Below the pieces are notes generated by a model. It had not been told where the DNA came from. It saw only the letters and a program-made list of their open reading frames with translations, and searched no databases. DNA of 64,000 nucleotides, taken from the NCBI GenBank assembly GCA_900770395.1, contig CAAGKM010000042.1, positions 1 through 64,000 on the forward strand, given 5' to 3'. Shown one piece after another: positions 1-8,005 of this stretch. Every line of letters begins with the position of its first letter. Positions within the stretch are counted from its first letter, which is position 1. This DNA comes from an uncultured Prevotella sp. GTDB taxonomy: Bacteria > Bacteroidota > Bacteroidia > Bacteroidales > Bacteroidaceae. The translations under genes and the position numbers were made by a program.

Positions 1-110
1 CATAAATTAGGAACGGATTACACGGATTTCACTGTTTTTTCTTTCACGAATCTGTGTTTTCCGTGTAATCCGTGCCTAAAAGAAAGTAGAAGGTTGGTTT
101 TGACACACCT
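1..110. repeat. MITE-like palindromic repeat, copy 1 (cut by window edge)
   Basis: An imperfect hairpin built on GGATTACACGG...CCGTGTAATCCGTGCC, followed by AGAAAGTAGAAG and an end TTTTGACACACC. The same sequence in the opposite orientation forms the complete element at 22411-22561. About 40 bp of this copy, including its other terminal repeat, should lie left of the window. From 111 to 320 I see nothing that looks like a gene; a 63-codon open frame at 123-314 has no promoter or recognisable content. Confidence 0.75.
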
Positions 111-320
111 CCGCTTACATTATTGCTTAACAGGCGGAGTATCTGCCATGGCATCACTTTTTTTACCAGAACTCTCCTCCGTTCCCAAGTTCATCCAGCG
201 AATCATCGTTGGGATTATATTGGTATTCCAGATCGGGGCTTGAGCAGATTATCTGCTGCGGCTCCACTTCTATCACTGTTATCTCCGGCTTTATATATTC
301 TTTCTTTTCCATAGTCACTG

Positions 321-1919
321 TCACTTTATAATCATTTTCTTTCCGTTCTTTATCACCACGCCCCTGTAGCTCTTGTCCACGCGCTGCCCCTGCAGGTTAT
401 ACATCGGAGCGTCGCTGTCGCTGTCGCCGTCGGCGCCGCCTTTGATGGCGGTTATACCCGTGGTTCCGTCACCTAACTGTATTGAGAGGCGGGCAGGAGC
501 ATTGCCGATTACACTTTCTGCAGGCAGTTTCAAGTATGCGCGGCATGCGCCTACGCTTGCTCCGCTGCCGGCTTTCATAAACTTGTCGTCAGCCCAGCCG
601 TAGCAGTTGGCTTTGTTCGTGTCATCGAATGTATGTTTCTTGTAAACGCCGATAAGGCCCGTCTCGGGCTGTGGAGCGTCTGTGGTCTTGCTTACGGCGA
701 TGCCGCCGTCAGCTGCGGTTATCCCTATACCCCATGTGTTTGATTCGTTTGGCACAAAGAGATACGGCGTGTTGGCAGTGGTCTTATCCTCCGTTATCTT
801 GCCGAAAACCACCTTCTGGCTTGTTGCATCGTATCCTTTAAGAGTATAGAACGTGCCGTATGCCGTGGCATCCACTGCGAACGGCAGGTAGAGCGTGTGG
901 GGCTTGCCTGGCTCGAAACTGCGGGTGACGGTTATCTTCTCTGCTGTGAAACTGTATGGGAAGCTCAATGATGTAAGGTTGTAAGCATCAATCTCCAGAT
1001 TGTCACATGTCCCGCCATCACCACTGATCACATTCTTTCTGTCTCCTGTAAGCGTTGTTCCTGACGGAACGAATATCACCGGCTCTGCATCACTCGGAAG
1101 CGTTCCTATCATATCAGGAATTTTATTCCCTTTTGCCTTTGACAAATCCAAAAACTTCAGGGAGTAGCAGCCATCTAACATATAGTCCACATTAGACACC
1201 CTTGATGTGTCGAAGTAGCTCAAGTCAAGGGAGGTCAGGGTCCAGCAGTTCCTAAACATAGTTATCATCTGTGACACATTTGATGTGTCGAAGTTGCTCA
1301 AGTCAAGAGAGGTCAGTTTGTTGCAGCCAGAAAACATACTGCTCATATCTGTCACCTTTGATGTGTTGAAGTTGCTCAAGTCAAGAGAGGTCAGTTTGTT
1401 GCAGCCAGAAAACATACTGCTCATATCTGTCACATTTGATGTGTCGAATTTGCTCAAGTCAAGAGAGGTCAAGGCTCTGCAGTTAGAAAACATATTGCCC
1501 ATACTCGTCTCACTTGATGTTTTCAGATACTCCAAGCCTGTCACTGCCGTCAGGGCATCAAACCAATCAAACCACTTATAACAGCACTTGACCTCCGCAT
1601 CTGCAAACGATGGCTCAAACACCACCTTGGTGGCTTTGTGGCATTTATCATTATTCCAGTCAGGGGCAGAATAATCGTTTTTATTCATCACGTCTTCGCC
1701 TTTCCAGGCATTGATGCCGTCACCATTATAGACAAGGTTAACTGTGTTTTCGCCGATTACAACCGAGCTTAAATTGTTATCATCACTGCACAGGAAGTGA
1801 AGCTCCTTGCTGTTTTCACAATACACGGCGTATGCCGTCTTGGTCTCAGTCCCAGCCCTCAGCTGCCCCGCAGCCAGTGCCAGCATCATTGTGATAAGAA
1901 AAATAATTTTTTGTCGCAT
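321..1919 (-). CDS. BspA-like leucine-rich-repeat (DUF285) surface protein
   Basis: A 532-residue secreted protein. It starts with a signal peptide (hydrophobic ITMMLALAAG, about residues 8-18). Roughly residues 130-270 carry DUF285/BspA-type leucine-rich units of 26 residues with the pattern LDLSxFDTSxVTDMSxMF. The C-terminus (MYNLQGQRV...NGKKMIIK) is the tail common on Prevotella/Porphyromonas exported proteins and resembles a type IX sorting domain. Proteins of this family bind host matrix or other bacteria; that role is family knowledge and the ligand is unknown. The repeats are almost identical in DNA (78-bp period), so repeat number may vary. It stands alone on the minus strand with no recognisable promoter box nearby. 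The same kind of tail ends the proteins at 3355-5832 and 38399-40009. Confidence 0.85.
   Translation of the reverse strand: MRQKIIFLITMMLALAAGQLRAGTETKTAYAVYCENSKELHFLCSDDNNLSSVVIGENTVNLVYNGDGINAWKGEDVMNKNDYSAPDWNNDKCHKATKVVFEPSFADAEVKCCYKWFDWFDALTAVTGLEYLKTSSETSMGNMFSNCRALTSLDLSKFDTSNVTDMSSMFSGCNKLTSLDLSNFNTSKVTDMSSMFSGCNKLTSLDLSNFDTSNVSQMITMFRNCWTLTSLDLSYFDTSRVSNVDYMLDGCYSLKFLDLSKAKGNKIPDMIGTLPSDAEPVIFVPSGTTLTGDRKNVISGDGGTCDNLEIDAYNLTSLSFPYSFTAEKITVTRSFEPGKPHTLYLPFAVDATAYGTFYTLKGYDATSQKVVFGKITEDKTTANTPYLFVPNESNTWGIGITAADGGIAVSKTTDAPQPETGLIGVYKKHTFDDTNKANCYGWADDKFMKAGSGASVGACRAYLKLPAESVIGNAPARLSIQLGDGTTGITAIKGGADGDSDSDAPMYNLQGQRVDKSYRGVVIKNGKKMIIK
1213..1524 (-). repeat. 78-bp tandem repeat encoding leucine-rich units
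   Basis: Four units start near 1213, 1291, 1369 and 1447. The middle pair (1291-1368 and 1369-1446) differ at only a few bases. Each unit encodes one 26-residue leucine-rich repeat of the BspA-like protein. The near identity points to recent duplication. Confidence 0.8.
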
Positions 1920-2033
1920 AAAATTTAATAGTTTTTTGTTAATTATTTATTGTTTGTTTTTTGTTTTTTGTAGGAGGGTAGGAGATGTAGGAGGGGTAGG
2001 AGATGTAGGATTTTTGTCTTGCGACAAAAAAAC

Positions 2034-2082
2034 GGCGATGCGCGCCGGGGTACGGAAAATCCGCACTCCGGCGCGCATCGCC
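2034..2082. repeat. Intergenic GC-rich palindrome
   Basis: A perfect 15-bp stem, GGCGATGCGCGCCGG (2034-2048) against 2068-2082, in an otherwise AT-rich spacer. It is preceded by a short tandem repeat of GTAGGAGATGTAGGAG (about 1972-2010) and a small stem TTTTTGTC/GACAAAAA. It is followed by CCCGAAGCTATTCGGG (2103-2118). The spacer 1920-2185 holds no gene. The palindrome looks like an interspersed repetitive element or a terminator shared by the flanking genes. Confidence 0.6.
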
Positions 2083-2185
2083 AGTGATAATGAAAATACC
2101 CTCCCGAAGCTATTCGGGGGGGTAGTACGCCAGCTTTTCAAATCTGCTTATGCTGTTCTGCATTCTATCCATTGGGCTTAAATGG

Positions 2186-3118
2186 CTATTCATTGTCATT
2201 AGTGTCTGCGAATAGTTTCTCTATTTCCTCCATCGGCAGTCCCGTGGCTTTCTGAATATCAGCGACAGTCATCCCCATAGCCTTGAGCTGTCCGGCTATA
2301 TTCAGTGCCATCTTATTTTCACCCAGCACAATGCCTTTCTCAATGCCTTTCTCAATGCCTTTCTCGATACCTTTCTCGATACCTTTCTCCATGCCTTGCT
2401 TAAATCCTTTCTCAATGGCTCCCTCCATAACGTTTATCGTGTCGCGATACTTCTTTATTGACTCGTCGTATTTGTCGCGGTCTGCCTTGCTCATGGCACT
2501 TATGTCGGCTATCTTTGCCAGGCGCTCGAACACTGAGTTCTGAGCCTCCCAAGGTAATCTGTTCAGTACTTCCATATTCTTCAAAACATAAATCCAACGT
2601 TCAAAATCATTCTCGCAACTATCGGCATCCTTAATGAAATAGGGCAGCTGGAGAAATATCATGCGCATATCGCCCGAGAACTGCTCCTTTGTATTCATGT
2701 CGGCAAGCGCAACGTCTGTGCGGAATTTCTCGCCGATGTCCTCAAGCTTGAAATTCAGGAAGGCAACGAAATACACTGCGGTGATACCGTAGTTCCACTT
2801 AGCACCGCGAATGCCCTGACGGGCTATAGCCTTGCTGGTGTAGTAGATGCTGCGCTTCTTGAAAAAGGGCTGCTCACGGTTCTGCATCTCCACGATGATG
2901 TGCTCGCGGTCGGCGGTCTCGCAGTAGATATCGTAAATCAGCGAGCGGTCGCTGTCATACTCTGACGGCTCTTCCTTGTCGAGAAAAGTGATGTCGGTAA
3001 TCTCGCGCTCGCCCTTCAACAGATTGTTGAGGAAGTCGAGAAGCAGCGGCTTTGAGAACTCCTGACCGAAAATACGCTTGAAGCCCACATCGGTGAATGG
3101 ATTGATGAATCTGCCCAT
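2186..3118 (-). CDS. Rpn family PD-(D/E)XK nuclease / putative transposase
   Basis: A 310-residue protein of the Rpn/PDDEXK_2 family (recombination-promoting nuclease, often annotated as a transposase). The N-terminus (NPFTDVGFKRIFG) is the usual family start. The nuclease core is visible as D63 in IYDIYCE and E77-x-Q79 in IIVEMQN. The C-terminal part contains a run of GIEKGIEK repeats encoded by 12-bp DNA repeats (about 2331-2406), then a small helical end. Family members make DNA double-strand breaks and promote RecA-independent recombination in E. coli; activity here is inferred. The gene has its own promoter on the minus strand (3146-3176). The ATG at 3116-3118 fits the family N-terminus. 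Confidence 0.85.
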   Translation of the reverse strand: MGRFINPFTDVGFKRIFGQEFSKPLLLDFLNNLLKGEREITDITFLDKEEPSEYDSDRSLIYDIYCETADREHIIVEMQNREQPFFKKRSIYYTSKAIARQGIRGAKWNYGITAVYFVAFLNFKLEDIGEKFRTDVALADMNTKEQFSGDMRMIFLQLPYFIKDADSCENDFERWIYVLKNMEVLNRLPWEAQNSVFERLAKIADISAMSKADRDKYDESIKKYRDTINVMEGAIEKGFKQGMEKGIEKGIEKGIEKGIEKGIVLGENKMALNIAGQLKAMGMTVADIQKATGLPMEEIEKLFADTNDNE

Positions 3119-3145
3119 ATTTCTATATTATTAATGTATCGAAGG

Positions 3146-3176
3146 CAAAGGTACGAATAATTATGCACAAAACAAA
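3146..3176 (-). promoter_or_regulatory. Promoter of the Rpn nuclease gene
   Basis: Minus-strand -7 box TACCTTTG (complement of 3146-3153) and -33 box TTTG (complement of 3173-3176), separated by 19 bp. This is the canonical Bacteroidota layout. The expected leader is about 20-25 nt. Confidence 0.7.
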
Positions 3177-3275
3177 ATAAAAATGTCGTTTTTTAAGTTT
3201 TTTATGCACAAAAGCCCGTTTTGGTAACACCGGTGATTGCCATATTGTTAATATATTGAAAAATGTCAGGATTAT

Positions 3276-3306
3276 TTTGGGAATACGCAAAAAATTCGTA
3301 TCTTTG
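3276..3306 (+). promoter_or_regulatory. Promoter of the C10 protease gene
   Basis: -33 box TTTG at 3276-3279 and -7 box TATCTTTG at 3299-3306, 19 bp apart. The ATG of the protease follows about 42 nt after the expected start of transcription. Confidence 0.75.
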
Positions 3307-3354
3307 CAGAGAGATTAGATTTTAAGTATATATTTATCTAAAAATGAATAATTT

Positions 3355-5832
3355 ATGAGAAAAGCGTTTTACTTCTTGAGATTGCCCGTCAGACTGGCAT
3401 TGTCGGTAATATTTATCATGAGCGTGGCTTCTGCCGGTGCCCGTGACGTGGAGCAGGCGCGCCAGGCTGCTCTGCAGCAGATGAAGGCTCACGCCGCAAA
3501 GAAAGCGAATGGAAGGGGGGGAACTGCTATGGCTGTAGACCCGCAACTTGTGTTCTCGAAAGCTAAAAGCGGCGATGAGGCATACTACTATGTATTCACC
3601 GCAGGCGAGAACTTAGGATACACCGTGGTGTCGGGCGACGACCGTCTGCCAGCCATCGTGGGATATACCGAGAGCGGCGGTTTCGACGCACAGCGCATGC
3701 CGGACGGACTCGCCGCCTTCATGCAGCAGTATCAGAGCTTCGTGGACAATGCCACCGACGAGCAGATAGCCGGGGCTATGGCGTTCAAGGCTGCGGCGAA
3801 GCACGCCAAGGTGGATCCGTTTATGGAGGAGAAGTGGAATCAGGGTGAGCCTTACAGTAACATGTGTCCGTATTATGCGCCGGGGGAAAGGGCCGTGACG
3901 GGCTGCGTGGCAACGGCTGTGGCGCAGATACTGCACTACTGGAGCTGCACAAAGAACTCTATTGTAAGCCTGCATGCGGATATCCCGGCATATAACTCTT
4001 ACTATAGCAGCTTCCCTGAGGTCTATGCCGGTGAAGAATACGACTGGGCGAACATGCTGAATGCGTATGGCGGCTCCGAGACGGATGCGCAGAACGATGC
4101 CGTGGCAAAGCTGATGCAGCATGTGGGGCGCTCCGTGGGAATGAAATACGGAGCAGAGTCAGGTGCAAATGCTTATCCAGAGACATTCACAAAATATTTC
4201 GGAATGGACAAGGAGACGGTTCGCCTGTTGGACAGAGAAAACTATGACATCTCGCAGTGGGATAATATTCTTTACGGTGAGATGATGGCTAAGCGTCCTG
4301 TATATTACTGCGGGCAGTCGACAATGGGCGGTCACGCTTTCGTGATCCACGGTTATGACGACGGTTTGTTCTATGTGAACTGGGGCTGGGGCGGACGTTG
4401 CGACGGTTATTATGACATCACGCTCCTGAATCCTTATGGTGGGCGCGGTATAGGCGGAGGCAATTCACAAGATGGCTTTAGCTGTGACAACGAGATGATT
4501 GTAGGCATACAGCCCGATAATGGAGTGGTGGACGAGGCGCAGGCGCCATATATGATAGTTACGGGTGTCAGCAACTCTGGCATCTATGTGTCAGAAAACA
4601 CAATAGTTGGAAAGGTGAGATGTTACATGCGGAACGTCAACCTCACTGGCAAGACAAATATCAGTGTAGGATATGTTGGCGGCGACGGAAAATATGTGAG
4701 TATCGGCACGCCTGAGGAGATAGACTCTGAGTCGTATTCTCAGGGGGTGCCGTTCTGGAGGGACGTCAAAAATATCTCCCTTGCGTATGAGGAGGGAAAG
4801 AAATATGAGCTGTGCGTTATCGAAAGCAAGGACAAGGTGAGCTGGACCCCATGCTTGAAATGGGGTGTTAGCGCTTCGTTTATAGTTGAGGTCAACGGCG
4901 GTGAATTGGCTGTAACACCCCCGGAGTCAAAACTTGCGGCAACCGTTGAGCTTGACGAGGAATATAGTGGTTATGCAAGCTTTGAGAACAAAATTAATGT
5001 CACCGTCACAAACAGTGGTAACTGGGAGTATTACAACAAGGTGTATGTGAATATTAAGGCGCCTGGCGCAGGAGACTATAAAGGTGTTTACGTAACTGGA
5101 ATTACAGCTCCTGTGGATGGAAGCACCACATTCAGCTTTGATTACACCCCAAGTGTTGGCGGTGACTACGCCGTGCAGGTGGTGGATAAAGACTATAATA
5201 TTCTGTATGATGGCAAACTCACCTTTAAAGATGCGCCGGCAGTAGCGCCATACCTGGTGTTTGAGTCAATAAAATGTACTAATGCCTCAGACAACAAGGT
5301 GTATGCCGACTATAATATGTATGACTGGGGAACGAAAACAATAGAAAAGTATAAGGTGGAGATGAATGAGGTGAAGGACACCAAAGCCGAGTTTGAGTTC
5401 GTTGTAGGAAATTATGGCGGAGCTTTTTCGGGGCGTGTTGAGATACTCAAATATGATAAGACCACAGGAATGTTTGAAAACACAGGTACTAAGTTGGTGA
5501 ACTTCAACGAGAATGGTACTACTACGCTTAAATTCACTGTGGAAGGCAAAGCGGGCGACGTGGTCGGTATCATGTTGGTAAGCGCAAGTGATGGTGTGGA
5601 TATCACAGGATTGCCAGAAAAGAATATGCATAAAGTGCAAAATGAAAATTGGGCATTCACGTTCGGCGATGGTGAAATCGTCTACCTCGCAGGCTCTAAT
5701 CCTGACGGAATCACCAGTGCTGTTGCCGGCGCTGACGACAACGGTGCAATCTACAACCTGCGTGGCGAGAAAGTGACCGCTCCGGGCAAGGGCATCTACA
5801 TCAGGAACGGCAAGAAATTTGTGATAAAATAA
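3355..5832 (+). CDS. C10 family cysteine peptidase (streptopain/interpain-like), secreted
   Basis: An 825-residue secreted cysteine protease of family C10 (SpeB, interpain A, periodontain). Order: signal peptide (about 1-29); propeptide with the Spi-type pattern YTVVSGDDRLPAIVGYT (about 60-150); catalytic domain with Cys184 in TGCVATAVAQ and His327 in GGHAFVIHGY, followed by NWGWGG; then beta-rich domains to about 760; and a C-terminal tail (IYNLRGEKV...NGKKFVIK) of the type IX sorting kind. The propeptide keeps such enzymes inactive until it is cleaved. Substrates are probably host or dietary proteins (family knowledge). A G7 tract at 3515-3521, just after the signal peptide, could allow slipped-strand frameshifting. 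The gene has its own promoter and terminator, so it is monocistronic. Confidence 0.92.
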   Translation: MRKAFYFLRLPVRLALSVIFIMSVASAGARDVEQARQAALQQMKAHAAKKANGRGGTAMAVDPQLVFSKAKSGDEAYYYVFTAGENLGYTVVSGDDRLPAIVGYTESGGFDAQRMPDGLAAFMQQYQSFVDNATDEQIAGAMAFKAAAKHAKVDPFMEEKWNQGEPYSNMCPYYAPGERAVTGCVATAVAQILHYWSCTKNSIVSLHADIPAYNSYYSSFPEVYAGEEYDWANMLNAYGGSETDAQNDAVAKLMQHVGRSVGMKYGAESGANAYPETFTKYFGMDKETVRLLDRENYDISQWDNILYGEMMAKRPVYYCGQSTMGGHAFVIHGYDDGLFYVNWGWGGRCDGYYDITLLNPYGGRGIGGGNSQDGFSCDNEMIVGIQPDNGVVDEAQAPYMIVTGVSNSGIYVSENTIVGKVRCYMRNVNLTGKTNISVGYVGGDGKYVSIGTPEEIDSESYSQGVPFWRDVKNISLAYEEGKKYELCVIESKDKVSWTPCLKWGVSASFIVEVNGGELAVTPPESKLAATVELDEEYSGYASFENKINVTVTNSGNWEYYNKVYVNIKAPGAGDYKGVYVTGITAPVDGSTTFSFDYTPSVGGDYAVQVVDKDYNILYDGKLTFKDAPAVAPYLVFESIKCTNASDNKVYADYNMYDWGTKTIEKYKVEMNEVKDTKAEFEFVVGNYGGAFSGRVEILKYDKTTGMFENTGTKLVNFNENGTTTLKFTVEGKAGDVVGIMLVSASDGVDITGLPEKNMHKVQNENWAFTFGDGEIVYLAGSNPDGITSAVAGADDNGAIYNLRGEKVTAPGKGIYIRNGKKFVIK

Positions 5833-5860
5833 AACAATATAAGAACTGCATAAAAGCGAG

Positions 5861-5887
5861 AAGGCGGCTTCATGAGCCGCCTTTTTC
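5861..5887 (+). terminator. Rho-independent terminator after the C10 protease
   Basis: Perfect 9-bp stem AAGGCGGCT (5861-5869) / AGCCGCCTT (5875-5883) with a 5-nt loop, running into TTTTT. Confidence 0.85.
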
Positions 5888-5949
5888 TTGTGTTTGACGG
5901 TTGTTTTAATCAAATAAACGGGCGGGAAACAATATTTTGTCGTGAAAAA

Positions 5950-5981
5950 TTTGTGTAATTCGGAAAAAAGCAGTAACTTTG
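5950..5981 (+). promoter_or_regulatory. Promoter of rpsU
   Basis: TTTG at 5950-5953 and TAACTTTG at 5974-5981, 20 bp apart. rpsU starts about 55 nt downstream. Confidence 0.75.
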
Positions 5982-6041
5982 CACCCCAAATGCGAATAAG
6001 CATGAAAATAATAAACAATTAATTAAAAACAAAGTAACAAA

Positions 6042-6233
6042 ATGATTATCGTACCGGTAAAAGAAGGCGAGAACATTGAGAGAGCTCTCAAGAAGTTCAA
6101 GAGAAAGTTTGAGAAGACAGGTGTTGTTAAGGAACTTCGCGCACGTCAGCAGTTCAACAAACCGTCTGTTCTGAAGCGCCTCAAGATGGAGCACGCCATC
6201 TACGTTCAGAAGCTCCGCGCTACTGAAGAGTAA
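6042..6233 (+). CDS. rpsU: 30S ribosomal protein S21
   Basis: A 63-residue basic protein matching bacterial S21 (start MIIVPVKEGENIERALKKFK), of normal length for Bacteroidota. It binds the 30S subunit near the anti-Shine-Dalgarno region of 16S rRNA. Bacteroidota initiate mostly without Shine-Dalgarno pairing, and S21 is one of the proteins proposed to occlude that region there (established knowledge). It is followed after 79 nt by xerC and is the first gene of the core block. Confidence 0.96.
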   Translation: MIIVPVKEGENIERALKKFKRKFEKTGVVKELRARQQFNKPSVLKRLKMEHAIYVQKLRATEE

Positions 6234-6248
6234 AAAAGTGCTAAAAAA

Positions 6249-6280
6249 TTTGGTAGATTGAAATAATTTTCGTAACTTCG
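6249..6280 (+). promoter_or_regulatory. Possible promoter of xerC
   Basis: TTTG at 6249-6252 and TAACTTCG at 6273-6280, 20 bp apart. The -7 box differs by one base from TAnnTTTG, so it may be weak. xerC could also be read from the rpsU promoter. Confidence 0.45.
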
Positions 6281-6312
6281 TTGCCGAAAACAATATTGAG
6301 CAACGTAAGGCT

Positions 6313-7206
6313 ATGATTCAAGAGTTTCTGGACTATCTGAAGTACGAGCGGAACCTTTCGCCGCGCACGGTGGACAGTTACGGTGAGGACCTGAGAATAT
6401 TCAGCGATTACTGCGAGACTCTTGAAGAGCCAGCATCCTTGGAGTCGGCGGACTCCGATGTCATAAGGGGGTGGATAGAGGCGATGATGGACAAGGGCGA
6501 CAAGCCCACATCGGTGAACAGGCGCCTGAGCGCGCTGCACAGCTTCTACCGCTTTGCCGTGAGGCGTAAGCTCGTGAGCAAAGACCCCAGCTACGGAATA
6601 GTGGGACCGAAACGGTCGAAGCCCGTGCCGGCGTTTGTCCGTGAGAAGGACATGCAGAGGCTCCTCGACGGCGAGGGTATGTGGGACGATACTTTATATA
6701 AAGATGTACGTGCGCGTACTATTATCAGTATGTTCTACAACACGGGGGTGAGACTGGCGGAGCTCGTCGGTATGGATGACGGCGATGTGGACTATGTCCG
6801 CAAGCAGGTCACCGTGATGGGCAAGCGCAACAAGCAGCGGATAATCCCCTTGGGCGACAGAATGCTCAGCGAGCTGAGACGTTATGTGGCGATGAGGGAT
6901 GACACCGGGGCGAGAGCGTCGGAGGCACTGTTCACAAACGACAAGGGTGAGCGTATCGGCAGAGCGCAGGTGGCAGCCATTGTGAGAGACGGGCTGTCGA
7001 GAGTGACCACGCAGAAGAAGCGGTCGCCGCACGTGCTGAGGCACACTTTCGCCACTGCAATGCTCAATGATGACGCCGGACTGGAGAGTGTGCGTCTGCT
7101 GTTGGGGCATACCGGGCTTGAGGCCACGGAGATATACACACATGTCACCTTCGAGCAGCTGCGCAAGGCTTACGACAAGGCGCATCCGAGGTCGGACAAC
7201 TATTAA
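6313..7206 (+). CDS. xerC: Tyrosine recombinase XerC
   Basis: A 297-residue site-specific recombinase. The N-terminal SAM-like core-binding domain (about 1-90) is followed by the catalytic domain with all active-site residues visible: Arg147 (TGVRLAEL), Lys171 (MGKRNKQR), His240 and Arg243 (SPHVLRHTFATAML), His266 (LLGHTGLE) and nucleophile Tyr275 (EIYTHV). With XerD it resolves chromosome dimers at dif. The length and the chromosomal setting between rpsU and hpf fit the housekeeping enzyme rather than a phage or transposon integrase. No att-like repeats lie next to it. Confidence 0.9.
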   Translation: MIQEFLDYLKYERNLSPRTVDSYGEDLRIFSDYCETLEEPASLESADSDVIRGWIEAMMDKGDKPTSVNRRLSALHSFYRFAVRRKLVSKDPSYGIVGPKRSKPVPAFVREKDMQRLLDGEGMWDDTLYKDVRARTIISMFYNTGVRLAELVGMDDGDVDYVRKQVTVMGKRNKQRIIPLGDRMLSELRRYVAMRDDTGARASEALFTNDKGERIGRAQVAAIVRDGLSRVTTQKKRSPHVLRHTFATAMLNDDAGLESVRLLLGHTGLEATEIYTHVTFEQLRKAYDKAHPRSDNY

Positions 7207-7228
7207 CTCTAAAAAATAGGAGGTTACT

Positions 7229-7528
7229 ATGGAAATTAAGATTCAGTCAATTCACTTTGACGCTACCGAAAAGTTACAGGCATTCATCGACAAGAAGGTT
7301 GCCAAGTTGGAAAAATCATACGATATACAGAAAGTTGAGGTGGTATTAAAGGTAGTTAAGCCTGCGACGGCACTTAACAAGGAGGTGAGCCTCACCGCAT
7401 TCAAGAATGGAGGCGGCTCGCTCAGAGTTGAGAAGGTGTGCGACACTTTTGAGGAGGCAATAGACCTCGGAGTGGACTCGTTGAAGGTTCAATTACAGAA
7501 AAATAAGGAAAAATCAAGAGATTATTGA
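7229..7528 (+). CDS. hpf: Ribosome hibernation promoting factor (short HPF/RaiA)
   Basis: A 99-residue protein of the short HPF/YfiA family (start MEIKIQSIHFDATEKLQAF). It binds the decoding centre of idle ribosomes and helps dimerise or protect them. It lacks the C-terminal dimerisation domain of long HPF. An AGGAGG motif, rare in this phylum, lies about 6 nt before the ATG (7218-7223). It follows xerC by 22 nt and is probably in the same transcript. The tRNA cluster downstream has its own promoter. Confidence 0.92.
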   Translation: MEIKIQSIHFDATEKLQAFIDKKVAKLEKSYDIQKVEVVLKVVKPATALNKEVSLTAFKNGGGSLRVEKVCDTFEEAIDLGVDSLKVQLQKNKEKSRDY

Positions 7529-7546
7529 AAAAAACACGCAAAAAAT

Positions 7547-7577
7547 TTTGGTAATTCAAAAATAATGCGTACCTTTG
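7547..7577 (+). promoter_or_regulatory. Promoter of the tRNA-tuf cluster
   Basis: TTTG at 7547-7550 and TACCTTTG at 7570-7577, 19 bp apart, an ideal match. It probably drives the four tRNAs and tuf, and possibly the downstream secE-nusG-ribosomal protein genes. Confidence 0.8.
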
Positions 7578-7630
7578 CAGCCGATTTCCGATGGCCGCCA
7601 AGGATTCTTGGAAATCGGATGCAAAGTTTT

Positions 7631-7704
7631 GCCTCTTTAGCTCAGTTGGCCAGAGCACGTGATTTGTAATCTCGGGGTCGTTGGTTCGAATCCGACAAGA
7701 GGCT
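7631..7704 (+). tRNA. tRNA-Thr (TGT)
   Basis: Cloverleaf with acceptor stem GCCTCTT/AAGAGGC (7631-7637 with 7697-7703), anticodon TGT at 7665-7667, T-arm GGTTCGAATCC. The anticodon stem has one T-T mismatch. The 3' CCA is not encoded. Confidence 0.95.
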
Positions 7705-7714
7705 CAAAAAAGTA

Positions 7715-7797
7715 GGGTGGTTACCAGAGTGGCCAAATGGGGCAGACTGTAAATCTGCTGGTTTTTACCTTCGGTGGTTCGAATCCATCACCACCCA
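7715..7797 (+). tRNA. tRNA-Tyr (GTA)
   Basis: Class II tRNA of 83 nt. Acceptor stem GGGTGGT/ACCACCC, anticodon GTA at 7749-7751 in the stem GCAGA/TCTGC, and a long variable arm. No encoded CCA. Confidence 0.95.
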
Positions 7798-7806
7798 CGA
7801 TTATTT

Positions 7807-7879
7807 GCGGAAATAGCTCAGTTGATAGAGCACTAGCCTTCCAAGCTGGGGGTCGCGGGTTTGAGCCCCGTTTTCCGCT
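7807..7879 (+). tRNA. tRNA-Gly (TCC)
   Basis: 73 nt. Acceptor stem GCGGAAA/TTTCCGC, anticodon TCC at 7840-7842. The T-loop has TTTGAG in place of TTCGAN, a mild deviation. Confidence 0.93.
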
Positions 7880-7887
7880 CTAAGGTT

Positions 7888-7959
<72 letters not shown>

Positions 7960-8005
7960 CTTCCAGTTTTTAAGCATATTATATTAAACTAAAAATAAGA
8001 AAACA

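Noticed and set aside
123..314. 63-codon open frame next to the first repeat
   Set aside because: No promoter, no recognisable content; probably chance.
6313..7206. xerC as an island or transposon integrase
   Set aside because: It sits in the conserved rpsU-xerC-hpf housekeeping order, has standard length, and has no flanking att repeats.
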